Part shown: one piece after another, positions 37,380-46,313 of the stretch
Layout: the number at the start of each line of letters is the position of its first letter
Numbering within the stretch: the stretch's first letter is position 1
Origin: Roseovarius pelagicus
Lineage (GTDB): Bacteria > Pseudomonadota > Alphaproteobacteria > Rhodobacterales > Rhodobacteraceae
Assembly (NCBI RefSeq): GCF_025639885.1
Contig: NZ_CP106738.1
Span: 2,976,001-3,040,000, forward strand
Direction of reading: 5' to 3'
Length of the DNA stretch: 64,000 nucleotides
Program-made: the position numbers and the translations under genes
Notes under the pieces: model-generated
What the model was told of the DNA's origin: nothing
The model's input: only the letters and a program-made list of their open reading frames with translations
The model's database searches: none

Positions 37380-38284
37380 CTATTCTTGGGCAGGGTTTTG
37401 TTACGTTCGCGATAGACGCGTGTCATCAAGTCTATGAAGGCCGCCTCGGCGCGCGATTCAGCACGGCTTTCGGGTAAAAGCGCGACGATCTCAAAAGACT
37501 GCTCCGGCTCAAGTGGTTGTATGCTGAGCCCGGGCGTGGAATGGGCCGAGAACTCGTCAATGATTGCCGGGCCGACACCTTCTGCAGCGCAGGCGGCAGC
37601 AACTGAAAGGGTGTGGACAGAGATGCGGGGCGTGTAATCCTGCCCGACTTGCATAAATGCCTTTTCCAACGCTTTCCCGAGTGGGGCTTCTCGCTCCAGA
37701 CCGACAAGAGATGTGGTGTCGATCTGCTCCAGCCGCATGGGCTTGTCTCTGTAGACGGGCATACCCGCGCGTTGAGGCTCGACATAGACCATGCGCATTT
37801 TGCCCACAGGAATGGTGCGAATGCCCGGCGGTGGTATCAAGAAAAGCGCCACCCCCATATCGAGCCGGAAGGACAGCAGCCTTTCTATGATCTGGTCATA
37901 GTGGTGGGTGAATATTTCAAAGGACATCGTGTCCATATTCCGGGGCAGCCGCGCCAGAACACTTGGCGCAAATCCGCCCCCAAGGCTGGGCTGAAACCCC
38001 ACCCTCAGCGTTCGTTGAGGCGTGTCGGCCAGATTGCGGGCTAGATTGTTGATCCTGTCCAGCGCGTCCTGCACCCGCTGGCTTTCTGCGAACAGGGCTT
38101 CGGCCTCGAAAGTGGGTATCAGGCGCTGCTTTACACGGTCAAACAACTTGAACGTCAACTGGGACTCGGCATGTTTCAATGCCTTGCTTAGTGCGGGTTG
38201 CGAAATGCTTAGTTGGCGCGCTGCCGCACTGACGGAACCGGTGCTGCGTATCGCGCGAAAGATTTCGATTTGTCGTAAGTTCAT
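37352..38284 (-). CDS. LysR family transcriptional regulator
   Basis: Encodes 310 residues. The N-terminal helix-turn-helix is clear: LRQIEIFRAIRSTGSVSAAA, then LSISQPALSKALKHAE. A ligand-binding domain follows. It converges on the D-aminoacylase gene with a 28-base tail-to-tail overlap. It is probably the local regulator of the transporter-hydrolase cluster, and the T-N11-A palindrome at 29761-29775 is a possible target. Confidence 0.9.
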   Translation of the reverse strand: MNLRQIEIFRAIRSTGSVSAAARQLSISQPALSKALKHAESQLTFKLFDRVKQRLIPTFEAEALFAESQRVQDALDRINNLARNLADTPQRTLRVGFQPSLGGGFAPSVLARLPRNMDTMSFEIFTHHYDQIIERLLSFRLDMGVALFLIPPPGIRTIPVGKMRMVYVEPQRAGMPVYRDKPMRLEQIDTTSLVGLEREAPLGKALEKAFMQVGQDYTPRISVHTLSVAAACAAEGVGPAIIDEFSAHSTPGLSIQPLEPEQSFEIVALLPESRAESRAEAAFIDLMTRVYRERNKTLPKNSQTLARRNT

Positions 38285-38369
38285 ACGTTTTCCGATCTGA
38301 ATTCGGCGTGGGTCTTTGCAGTTTATTGTATCTGTTTTTGAGTGGAGCGATATAAATGGCGATGCAAGG

Positions 38370-39377
38370 TCAGGCAGATGCTATGGCCCCTTTGCGGTAC
38401 TTTGCCGGACTGACACCATAGTGTCCGCGGAATTCGCGCTGAAAATGCGATGCGTCACAAAATCCTGAATCGGCGGCGATATCCGAGATAAGATCGGTCG
38501 AATGGATGAGCCGCCAAGCACCATACCGAATGCGCAGAAAACGGTAGTATTGCGAGGGTGTCTGGTCGAGGCTGGCGGCAAAGCGCCGCGCCATTTGCCG
38601 CCCACTGATGCCCAGACGGGTTGCCAGCCGGTCTATCGAGATTGGATCGTTGAGGGTCTGTTCCATGATGACCACAGCGCGCCGCACGAGATCATCGTGA
38701 ATGTCGCGAGCTTCCGGCGAAAACTGTGCTTGTGGGTAAGAGGCTTCGCGCTGGTCGTTCAGGACCATGTGCCGCAGGCTTTGCTGGGCGCGCTCTGGCC
38801 CGCAATGTCTGTCAATCAGATGCAGAGCAAGGTCAGGTGCACCGGTAGAACCTGCGCAGGTGATGCGATTGCCGGTGTCGAGAAAGATACGGTCAGAAAT
38901 GGCGCGGACCTTGGGAAATTGCGCGGCAAACTCCTGATGGACGTTCCAATGTAGGCAGGCTGTTACGCCTTGCATCAATCCGGCGCGTGCGATGTTGAAT
39001 GTGCCGGTGCATAGGCCGATCAGGGGTATGCCCGCCGCTGCTGTCTCTTGCAAATAGGCGGTCACCCACGCGGGTTGCACGCGCTCGGCGTAATCATTAC
39101 CCCCGACGACCGCCAGATAATCAAAGCGGGCAGGCGGCAGCGGCTCACTGTCCGGAGAAATGGCCAAGCCGCAGCTGGCGCGGACCATCCCTTTGCCCAT
39201 GATGACCCAGCCACAATCAATTTGGCGACTGCGGCCACCGGTATCTGCGGCGAGGCGCAGGGCGTCGATGAATCCTGATAGCGCGTTCAGCGTAAAATTG
39301 TCGAGGAGGAGTAATCCGATACGCAGTTTTTGGCGTCCGTCACCAAAGGCCATGAGCGTAGATTGCGGGTGTGGCAT
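38370..39377 (-). CDS. GlxA family transcriptional regulator (DJ-1/PfpI domain plus AraC helix-turn-helix)
   Basis: Encodes 335 residues. The N-terminal DJ-1/PfpI-like domain contains GLCTGTFNIARAGLM, which keeps the elbow cysteine, and the C-terminal AraC domain has ISIDRLATRLGISGRQMARR and DSGFCDASHFQREFRGHYG. It is divergent from the TRAP transporter operon, so control of transporter and racemase-like gene is likely. Confidence 0.88.
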   Translation of the reverse strand: MPHPQSTLMAFGDGRQKLRIGLLLLDNFTLNALSGFIDALRLAADTGGRSRQIDCGWVIMGKGMVRASCGLAISPDSEPLPPARFDYLAVVGGNDYAERVQPAWVTAYLQETAAAGIPLIGLCTGTFNIARAGLMQGVTACLHWNVHQEFAAQFPKVRAISDRIFLDTGNRITCAGSTGAPDLALHLIDRHCGPERAQQSLRHMVLNDQREASYPQAQFSPEARDIHDDLVRRAVVIMEQTLNDPISIDRLATRLGISGRQMARRFAASLDQTPSQYYRFLRIRYGAWRLIHSTDLISDIAADSGFCDASHFQREFRGHYGVSPAKYRKGAIASA

Positions 39378-39496
39378 GATAAAACGGCCTTATCTGACTG
39401 CTGCGTTCTACTAAATGTCTGTAACATCCTATCACGAGCCGCGCCCTATCTCTACCGTATCTGGTCAATACGCATAATCATAAGGGAGTGACTGAT

Positions 39497-40483
39497 ATGA
39501 AGACATTTACAACACTGGCCGCGCTCGCGATGGGTGCTGTTTTCGGCACTGTAGGCGTGGCCCAGGAGACCAAGTTCCGCGCGAATATGCCGGGCAACGA
39601 AGAGTCGATTGCCTATAAATCGGTCGAGCGGTTTGACGAAGTTCTACAAGATCTGACAGACGGAAACGTGGCGCTGCGGTTGTTTGCCAACAGTGCGCTT
39701 GGCGATCAGGAAAGCTCTCTTGAGGCGCTGCAAACCGGGCTGCTGGATATGGCGACGGTTGAAACGCCGATCACCTCTGTTGTGCCTGAATTGGGTGCCA
39801 CGGCGCTGCCCTATATCTTTTCCAGCCGCGAACATATCGCCGCCGCGATGGATGGTGAGGCCGGTGAGCGCATCCGCGAGATGCTGGCGGAAAAGGGTCT
39901 CTATGTTGTGGCCTTTCTCGAAGGTGGGTTCCGCCAGATCACCAACAATGTACGCCCGATTGTTACCCCTGCTGATCTGGACGGCGTGAAAATGCGGACC
40001 CCCGGCAGCGCGCTGCGGATCAAGATATTTAACCATTACGGCGCGAACGCATCGCCCCTGCCGTTCAGCGAGCTGTATTCAGCCCTGCAAACCGGAGTTT
40101 ATGATGGGCAGGAAAATCCTGTGATCTGGGCCAAGTCGCAAAAATTCTACGAGGTGCAGGACTATCTGTCGCTGACGAACCACCTCTATACGGTCACTTA
40201 TCTGCTGATCAGCAAGGACAAATTTGATGCCCTGTCCGAAGAGCAGCAGGCGGCGATGATAAAGGCCGGCGATGCGGCAGAAGCCTATTCCGTCGAGCTT
40301 GGCATGCAAGCCGATACCGAGATCGTCGATCACCTGAAAGACCAAGGCATGCAGGTGAACGAGGCAGACATTCCCGCCTTTACCGACGCATCGGGCGCGA
40401 TCTGGACAGAATGGGCCGCCGAGCAGGGGGCCAAAGCGCAAGAGTTGATCGATCTGATCGTCGCAGCGCGGCCTGCCCAGTAA
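39497..40483 (+). CDS. TRAP transporter substrate-binding protein (DctP family)
   Basis: About 328 residues. Signal peptide MKTFTTLAALAMGAVFGTVG, cleaved near VAQ. DctP-fold markers include LGDQESSLEALQTGLLDMAT and the carboxylate-binding region VKMRTPGSALRIKIF with the conserved Arg. AAGGGAG lies 8 bases before the ATG at 39497. It binds an organic acid or zwitterion in the periplasm and delivers it to the DctQM proteins. The linked proline-racemase-family gene suggests a proline-like or hydroxyproline-like ligand. Confidence 0.92.
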   Translation: MKTFTTLAALAMGAVFGTVGVAQETKFRANMPGNEESIAYKSVERFDEVLQDLTDGNVALRLFANSALGDQESSLEALQTGLLDMATVETPITSVVPELGATALPYIFSSREHIAAAMDGEAGERIREMLAEKGLYVVAFLEGGFRQITNNVRPIVTPADLDGVKMRTPGSALRIKIFNHYGANASPLPFSELYSALQTGVYDGQENPVIWAKSQKFYEVQDYLSLTNHLYTVTYLLISKDKFDALSEEQQAAMIKAGDAAEAYSVELGMQADTEIVDHLKDQGMQVNEADIPAFTDASGAIWTEWAAEQGAKAQELIDLIVAARPAQ

Positions 40484-40504
40484 ATTCACAAAGGTCAGCA
40501 AGGC

Positions 40505-40999
40505 ATGATTAATCGTCTCCTAGAAGCTATCATCGCGTTCTTTCTGGTGGTGGCGGTCGGCGTGGCCTTTACGGCTGTGATCTACCGCTACGCATTAGGC
40601 TCGGCGCTAAGCTGGAGCTTTGAGGTATCACTGGCCTTGCTGACCTATATCACCTTTCTCGGGGCCTATCTGGCCTTGCGGCAAGGGGCCCATCTGAAGG
40701 TTGATCTGTTGGTCAAACGTCTGCCGCGCGCGGGCAGGGGGCTGGCCTATCTGGTGACGCAACTGATTATCGGAACCATTGGCTGGATCATGGCCTGGCA
40801 TGGGGGACGGCAGGTTTTGCGCTTTGCCGACCAGACGACCAACGTGCTCGAAATTTCGACGGCCTGGTACTATGCGGCCGTTCCTGTGGCGGGTGCCCTG
40901 ATGTTGATCGACGCTGTGATCAGCGCGGGCGGTGGGGTGCTGCGTCTGTCTCGGGGCGAAGAGGCCGATCCTCGCCTTGACACCTCTTTGGAGCTTTGA
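40505..40999 (+). CDS. TRAP transporter small permease (DctQ family)
   Basis: Encodes 164 residues with four predicted membrane segments. LGSALSWSFEVSLALLTYIT, then FLGAYLALRQGAHLKVDLL, is the DctQ signature region. It starts 21 bases after the DctP stop, and 4 bases separate it from the DctM gene. Confidence 0.92.
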   Translation: MINRLLEAIIAFFLVVAVGVAFTAVIYRYALGSALSWSFEVSLALLTYITFLGAYLALRQGAHLKVDLLVKRLPRAGRGLAYLVTQLIIGTIGWIMAWHGGRQVLRFADQTTNVLEISTAWYYAAVPVAGALMLIDAVISAGGGVLRLSRGEEADPRLDTSLEL

Positions 41000-41003
41000 T
41001 CCC

Positions 41004-42284
41004 ATGACGCTGTTACTGGTGCTTTGCATTCTGCTGGGATTGATCGGATTCGGTGTGCCCATCGCATTCGCGCTTGTATCCATCGCGGTTGGCATTTTCT
41101 GGTTTGCTGACGTTGACCAGTTGATTGTCGCGCAACGGCTGTACCGGGGTGTGCAAAGCTTTCCTTTGTTGGCGGTGCCTTTGTTTATTCTGGCGGGTCA
41201 AATCATGAGCCGCAGCGGCATCTCTGGTCATCTGGTGGAGTTTGCCAAAACATTGGTCGGACAGATGCGCGGTGGCTTGGCGGCGGTGAACGTGGTCACG
41301 TCCATGTTCTTTGCCGGGATGAGCGGCACATCCATGTCAGACACTGCCGCTGTTGGCGGCATGATCATCGAACCGATGGTCAAACGTGGCTATTCACGAC
41401 CCTTTACAGCAGCCATCACTGCCGCGTCGTCGACGATCGGCATTATCATTCCCCCCAGCGTCCCCATGGTTATTCTGGGTGCCTATCTGGGCATCTCCAC
41501 TGGTGCGCTTTTCGCAGCCGGGCTGATCTCGGGCCTTGTGCTGGGCGTCGGGCTGATCTTTGTGGCTTGGATCATCTCTATCAAAGCTGGCTATCCCGTC
41601 GAGGCGCCATTTTCTGCTGCGCGCACTGGCCGTGCCTTTATCAGCGCGTTGCCGGCGCTATTGATGCCCGCGATCATTCTGGGCGGAATACTGGGCGGCG
41701 TCTTTACCCCGACAGAGGCCTCTTCGGTCGCGGTGGTTTATGGCACGGCGATTGGCATGTTCTACTACCGAACGCTGACGCCGCGCATTTTGTACAAAAC
41801 CCTGTGTGAGGCCGCTGTTTTGAGTGGCGCCGTGATGATGGTGACGGCTGCGGCGCATGTGATGGGCTTTGCCTTTACCTATGAGCAACTGGCCGACAGC
41901 ATTCTGAAACCCTTGGCTGAACTCGATCTTTCGCCGGTGCTGTTTCTGGTGCTGCTGAGCGCGATCATGATCATTGCCGGTACGTTTCTGGACGGGATTG
42001 CGATGATATTCATCATTGTGCCGCTGTTCTTTCCAGCGATCGAGCTGTTGGGCATTCATCCGGTGCATTTCGGCATGGTGGTGGTGCTCTGCTGGGGCAT
42101 CGGCCAACAAACCCCACCCGTAGGCGCGGCGCTATTCATCACCTCTGCGATTGCGCGCGTCGATATCTTCTCGCTGACCCGCGCGAACCTTCCATTCATC
42201 GCCGTGATGCTGCTCGTTCTGGCTGCGGTGATTTTGTTTCCTGAAACCTTGGTGCTGTCGGTCCCGAACGCACTTGGACTTTAA
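41004..42284 (+). CDS. TRAP transporter large permease (DctM family)
   Basis: About 426 residues with roughly 12 membrane segments. FFAGMSGTSMSDTAAVGGMI and the TEASSVAVVYG segment are family hallmarks. The ATG at 41004 is chosen; the frame continues upstream within dctQ without need. It is the ion-driven channel subunit of the transporter. Confidence 0.93.
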   Translation: MTLLLVLCILLGLIGFGVPIAFALVSIAVGIFWFADVDQLIVAQRLYRGVQSFPLLAVPLFILAGQIMSRSGISGHLVEFAKTLVGQMRGGLAAVNVVTSMFFAGMSGTSMSDTAAVGGMIIEPMVKRGYSRPFTAAITAASSTIGIIIPPSVPMVILGAYLGISTGALFAAGLISGLVLGVGLIFVAWIISIKAGYPVEAPFSAARTGRAFISALPALLMPAIILGGILGGVFTPTEASSVAVVYGTAIGMFYYRTLTPRILYKTLCEAAVLSGAVMMVTAAAHVMGFAFTYEQLADSILKPLAELDLSPVLFLVLLSAIMIIAGTFLDGIAMIFIIVPLFFPAIELLGIHPVHFGMVVVLCWGIGQQTPPVGAALFITSAIARVDIFSLTRANLPFIAVMLLVLAAVILFPETLVLSVPNALGL

Positions 42285-42311
42285 ATCACAGACGAAAAAG
42301 GCTGACTTCTC

Positions 42312-43331
42312 ATGATGACTCCGAACCGATTTGTAGATGTAATCTACACCCATACCGATGGCGAACCGACTTGCATCATTCCCGGCGGCATTCCGTATCC
42401 GCAGGGTCTGGACATCGTGGGCAAGCGCGACTTCATCCGCAAAAATTATGACTTTGTGCGTACTGGCCTGTTGCGTGAACCGCGCGGCCACCATGACATG
42501 GTGGGCGTGTTCGTCACGCCCCCGTCGAACGCTGATTACGATGCCGGAATGCTGTGGTGCGATGGCGACGATTTCATGGAGATGTGCGGCCACGGAACGA
42601 TCGCGCTATCTATGGCGATGGTGTCGCATGGGCTTGTGCATCACGATGGCAGCAACGTGGCAACCATCCGGTTCGAGACACCTGCAGGTCCGGTGACATC
42701 CGAGGTCGGATATGAGAACAACCAAGTGGCGTGGACCCGGTTCCAGAACGTACCGGCCTTCGTTCTACATGCAGATGTCCCGGTCGAATTGCCCGGTGTG
42801 GGCGAGGTGCTGTGTGATATCTGCTTTGGCGGCAATTTCTTTGCAGTGCTGAAATGGCCCTATTCGCAGACACCAATCGGTCCCGACAATGGCAAGATGC
42901 TGTCTGAGATGGGTGTTTTGGTAAAAGACCAAATTAACGCCAAGATGGACATCCAGCATCCGACCGAAACGCATATCCGTGGGTTGAACTTTACCACATT
43001 CTGGCAAGAACCCGACCACGCGGACAGCCTGTATCGCAATGTGCATGTGTTCAGCGATGGCAAGCTGGATCGCAGCCCCGGCGGAACGGGCACGTCGATG
43101 ATGATGGCCTATTTTGAACGTCGTGGCGAAATGGCTATTGGTGACACCATCTTTTCCGAAGGCCTGCTGGGGATGGGCCGGTTTGAAGGCAAGCTGCTGA
43201 GTGAAACCAAGGTGGGCGACGTGCGCGCCGTGGTGCCTACAGTCAAAGGCACTGCCAAGGTGACGGGCTATGCCAAGTGGTTGATCGACGACAGCGACCC
43301 GGTTGGCCGCGGTTTTGTGGTTTCGGGATAA
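42312..43331 (+). CDS. Proline racemase family protein lacking the second catalytic cysteine
   Basis: Encodes 339 residues of the proline racemase/hydroxyproline epimerase fold. The first catalytic cysteine is present (Cys92 in MCGHGT). The second position, Cys in racemases and epimerases (SPCGTGT) and Thr in trans-3-hydroxy-L-proline dehydratases, is Gly257 here (SPGGTGTS, codon GGC at 43080-43082). A two-base racemase mechanism is therefore unlikely. A dehydratase-like or other one-base reaction is possible. It follows the TRAP transporter by 28 bases, so its substrate is probably what the transporter imports. The rest of the fold is intact. Confidence 0.85.
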   Translation: MMTPNRFVDVIYTHTDGEPTCIIPGGIPYPQGLDIVGKRDFIRKNYDFVRTGLLREPRGHHDMVGVFVTPPSNADYDAGMLWCDGDDFMEMCGHGTIALSMAMVSHGLVHHDGSNVATIRFETPAGPVTSEVGYENNQVAWTRFQNVPAFVLHADVPVELPGVGEVLCDICFGGNFFAVLKWPYSQTPIGPDNGKMLSEMGVLVKDQINAKMDIQHPTETHIRGLNFTTFWQEPDHADSLYRNVHVFSDGKLDRSPGGTGTSMMMAYFERRGEMAIGDTIFSEGLLGMGRFEGKLLSETKVGDVRAVVPTVKGTAKVTGYAKWLIDDSDPVGRGFVVSG

Positions 43332-43366
43332 GCCGGGACACCTTGAGACTTCCGTGTAGGATGTAT

Positions 43367-43396
43367 TCGAGGGCACTGCTGTAGCGGTGCCCTCGA
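43367..43396 (+). terminator. Rho-independent terminator after the racemase-like gene
   Basis: A perfect 10-bp stem (TCGAGGGCAC at 43367-43376, GTGCCCTCGA at 43387-43396) with a 10-base loop is followed by TCATTTT. It closes the TRAP operon and marks the boundary of the A+T-richer radical SAM cassette. Confidence 0.8.
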
Positions 43397-43530
43397 TCAT
43401 TTTCGCGGATTATTCGCACGCGCCTCGGTCGGTATGGGAGGCCACGAATGGCGCAAACCCGTCCTATTCAGCCCCTGACGAGGGCGGTGTTGTTGTCGGT
43501 AGCGAGGGAAGTGGGACGGCTAAGAAAAAA

Positions 43531-45504
43531 CTACCGTACGCCCGAAGCAGCGGCGATAGGTACATCTACCGTTTCATCAAAGACGAACGGATAATCGGTG
43601 AGAACGCGTTCCATACGAGACCAAAGTGTCTCAGGCGGGAAATACCCATTTTCCAAAGAGACTGAAAGCGCTACATATTTCTTGTGATCTTCTATTATCA
43701 GACATTGATCCAAAAGCGGTTTTAGCCAGTCGTCAATCTCTTGATCCATAACATCGCGGTTTAAGAATTCGGATGCTATCGTCTTGATTTTCTCATAACT
43801 TTTGATGCTATCACATTCTTCGTATATCAAACGCTGCGGACCCCTCAGAACCGTCACAGGATTTTCGGAAATTGATCGGAAATCGCAGATGATGAGTGCA
43901 TCTTCCGACGCAAAATGGAACAGGGCGCTTGACGGTTCATTCCTCTGCCAAGCCTCGATGGCTTCTTCGACGCGGTCAGCGTACTCTCTCGCCTCTTCTT
44001 TACCTTTGAAATCGCCAACGAAATAATATGACAGGCTATGCAGGTCCTCTTCTTTCAGCTCGGGGTATAAATACCGATAAGCACTGAAAGGGCGAAGATT
44101 CGAAATCCCAAACTCTGAGGGATTGGAGTGATACGGACTAAATCTGTCGATCCTGATCCATTCCATCGTCGGGGAAGAAAGATGATGGAGCGCGTTGATA
44201 ATGCTCGGTTGGTTTGCATAATCTTCTTTTGTCTCTCCAGGAATACCGATCAGATAATTCCAAACCGGCTTGACCCCGTATTCCCGACACCACTTTAACA
44301 ACTGGATATTTTGAAGGGCGCTAACGCCTTTTCGCAGGCCTTTCAGAATATCTGTATTGAGGCTCTCAATTCCCGGTTGGATATACCGCAAACCTACGTC
44401 GCGATAGAGTTTTACCTGTTCCTTTGTAAGATTGGCCTTGGTTTCGTAGAACAGGCCGATACCGAGCCCCGCTTCTTTTAGTTGGGGCAAGAAGGTGCGC
44501 AGATATTCGATAGGTAAAATATTGTCCACGACAGCGATCTGTCGTGTGTAATGCCCCCATTGAGCCATGATTTCAGTAAACTCAGCAAGAGCTCTGTCAG
44601 CTGACTTATGGGAGTATTTGAGAGTATCGCCATTCAAGCCACAAAAAGTGCAGTGATGCTTTTGCCCCCACCAACACCCGCGTGACGTTTCCAGCATTAT
44701 GCACATCTTCTCCTGCTCCAGCGGGGTTGATTCGACACGCTGGAAAAAGAAGTCGCTAAAGTCTGGAAAAGGTATTTTATCCATATTCGAGGTGGATACG
44801 TTCCTGGCACTCGAAGGAATCGGTCGTTCCCGGTGATGTATATTAGGGTAGCTGGCGAGTGGCGCACCGTTCAGGACGTCTTTGCAAAACTTCGCAAAAA
44901 ACTGATCTCCCATTCCTGTACATACGGAATCGACGAAAGGGAAATGTCGGAGAAGCGCTATTCCCATAGCCGCCTCGCAATTCGAGCCACCAAAAGATAT
45001 GTGAAGGTGGGGCCATCTTTCTTTCAGTCGTTTTGCGAGGGCTAATGACGCGAAATGCTGCTGAAACATGGAGGTAAAGCCAACAAGTTTGTACTGCCCC
45101 CAGTCTATTTCATTCACGCAACGATCAAGGAACGCCTCAACACAGTGCCTGGCATCCCGGAGATCATTTGCCATCTCCTTGGCCAAGAATCGATTGACGT
45201 GATTTCTATGGTCAAGCGACCGATCCCCCAGGACATCTTCGAAGTAACCATCATGGTCTACGTTGCCTTGCCCCCAAAGGGCCTCGACAAAAAGAGATTC
45301 GCCAACAAGCTGCGCAGTCGGAAGCTCCTCAATCCTAGCAAGGATATCCAGTCCCACGACCTCTGCATACCAAATGTTCAAGTAATGAATATCAGAATCT
45401 ATGCTGGCTTCTTGCAGCGCTGCCTTCAACAAACTTAAACCCAACGACGGCTGTTGTGTCGTTGACAGCGGCATGTTTACGAAAGCAACGTTCGTGTTTT
45501 TCAT
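43531..45504 (-). CDS. Radical SAM enzyme of the RiPP-maturase/C-methyltransferase type, with cobalamin-binding-like N terminus
   Basis: About 657 residues. The cluster-binding cysteines are Cys277, Cys285 and Cys288 in SRGCWWGQKHHCTFCGLNG, a CX7CX2C pattern, not the classical CX3CX2C; this expanded motif and its GLNG tail match the RiPP maturation radical SAM protein 1 family as I recall it. Residues 1-215 resemble a B12-binding domain (PSLGLSLLKAAL, ISFGGSNCEAAMG). Later family features are GLRYIQPGIESL and NYLIGIPGETKEDY. The ATG at 45504 is chosen; a TTG 12 bases upstream is possible. It lies 64 bases downstream of a candidate precursor on the same strand. Base composition is clearly A+T-richer than both flanks, suggesting transfer. 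Predicted chemistry is radical C-methylation or related peptide modification. Confidence 0.82.
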   Translation of the reverse strand: MKNTNVAFVNMPLSTTQQPSLGLSLLKAALQEASIDSDIHYLNIWYAEVVGLDILARIEELPTAQLVGESLFVEALWGQGNVDHDGYFEDVLGDRSLDHRNHVNRFLAKEMANDLRDARHCVEAFLDRCVNEIDWGQYKLVGFTSMFQQHFASLALAKRLKERWPHLHISFGGSNCEAAMGIALLRHFPFVDSVCTGMGDQFFAKFCKDVLNGAPLASYPNIHHRERPIPSSARNVSTSNMDKIPFPDFSDFFFQRVESTPLEQEKMCIMLETSRGCWWGQKHHCTFCGLNGDTLKYSHKSADRALAEFTEIMAQWGHYTRQIAVVDNILPIEYLRTFLPQLKEAGLGIGLFYETKANLTKEQVKLYRDVGLRYIQPGIESLNTDILKGLRKGVSALQNIQLLKWCREYGVKPVWNYLIGIPGETKEDYANQPSIINALHHLSSPTMEWIRIDRFSPYHSNPSEFGISNLRPFSAYRYLYPELKEEDLHSLSYYFVGDFKGKEEAREYADRVEEAIEAWQRNEPSSALFHFASEDALIICDFRSISENPVTVLRGPQRLIYEECDSIKSYEKIKTIASEFLNRDVMDQEIDDWLKPLLDQCLIIEDHKKYVALSVSLENGYFPPETLWSRMERVLTDYPFVFDETVDVPIAAASGVR

Positions 45505-45568
45505 CAAGTCAATCAAATTTTTTCAGCGCCTAGGCGTGCGACAGGCAACCTTGGCCAACACGCTCCAC

Positions 45569-45922
45569 TCAGCCGCGGCGGGTTCTGAACTGGTAGCTAT
45601 CACCGAGCTGAAGCTTTTCACGAATAATCTGTAAATCTTGGAGATCAGACTCGGACAAGCTTCTCAATATATCCAGTTGTTCTGGTACCAAGTCTGTTTT
45701 CTCACCATACATGGCAATTGCTTCGTCCATATCACCCGTTGTAATCGCGTGATTAATCAATTCCTCAAGGGCACCGGTCTCCTCGGCGTGCACGAGGTCG
45801 GAAAGCGTGACATTGGTGATCCCAACGGCTGTCATTACAGCGCTGAACTTTGCGGCAATTCTTAGAAGTTTGCGACGATCTGGATTCGAGCTTTTCTCAG
45901 AAGGTTCTTTAAAATCAGACAT
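45569..45922 (-). CDS. Candidate RiPP precursor or partner peptide with twin-arginine-like leader
   Basis: Encodes 117 residues. GGAG precedes the ATG at 45922, and the frame extends to 45961 without a better start. Residues 1-21 are polar and end in DRRKLLR, followed by a mildly hydrophobic stretch (residues 22-47), which resembles a twin-arginine signal. Residues 50-105 are acidic and helical (ALEELINHAI, LSESDLQDLQIIREKL). The tail is basic and aromatic (SYQFRTRRG). There is no cysteine and no nitrile-hydratase-like or Nif11-like leader that I can recognise. Its place immediately upstream of the radical SAM gene makes it the best precursor candidate; which residues are modified is unknown. 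It might instead be an accessory protein. Confidence 0.6.
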   Translation of the reverse strand: MSDFKEPSEKSSNPDRRKLLRIAAKFSAVMTAVGITNVTLSDLVHAEETGALEELINHAITTGDMDEAIAMYGEKTDLVPEQLDILRSLSESDLQDLQIIREKLQLGDSYQFRTRRG

Positions 45923-46073
45923 AATACACTCCTTCAAAATATGGACAAACCCGGATTTCATCGCGGTTTCGACCGGTACTCTATAAGTGTTGCAACATAC
46001 TTGCTGCGACTTTTCTTACATATCTTCTGGACGTTTGCAACTTTGACACGCCATGGTCAGCGCCGGGGTTCTA

Positions 46074-46238
46074 TACTCGCGACGTGACCCGGCAGGCGAC
46101 CGATCAGCACTATCCGGCGGTCTGGAATACGCTGGCACCGAAATCTTCCGACTCGACAACGCGGGCAGGATTGTCGAGCATTGGGATGCGCTTCAGGAAG
46201 TGCCTGAGACCAGCGCCAACACCAATGGCATGTTCTGA
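46074..46238 (+). pseudogene. Remnant of a SnoaL-like/NTF2-family protein
   Basis: Only the C-terminal end is recognisable. EIFRLDNAGRIVEHWDALQE followed by VPETSANTNGMF and a stop at 46238 matches the end of SnoaL-like nuclear transport factor 2 family proteins. The upstream part of the frame (before about 46135) is not family-like and has no ribosome site. The rest of 45923-46313 holds only the promoter side of the precursor gene. Confidence 0.6.
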
Positions 46239-46313
46239 GAAGACGTTCGGAATGTTGTTTGTGGCTAAGATGGTATGGCTGGATGCCGAGACACGACCGA
46301 GGGAGATATGGCT

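Noticed and set aside
43387..43665. A 92-codon plus-strand frame after the racemase terminator
   Set aside because: It starts inside the terminator hairpin and overlaps the end of the radical SAM gene on the other strand; no ribosome site or motif.
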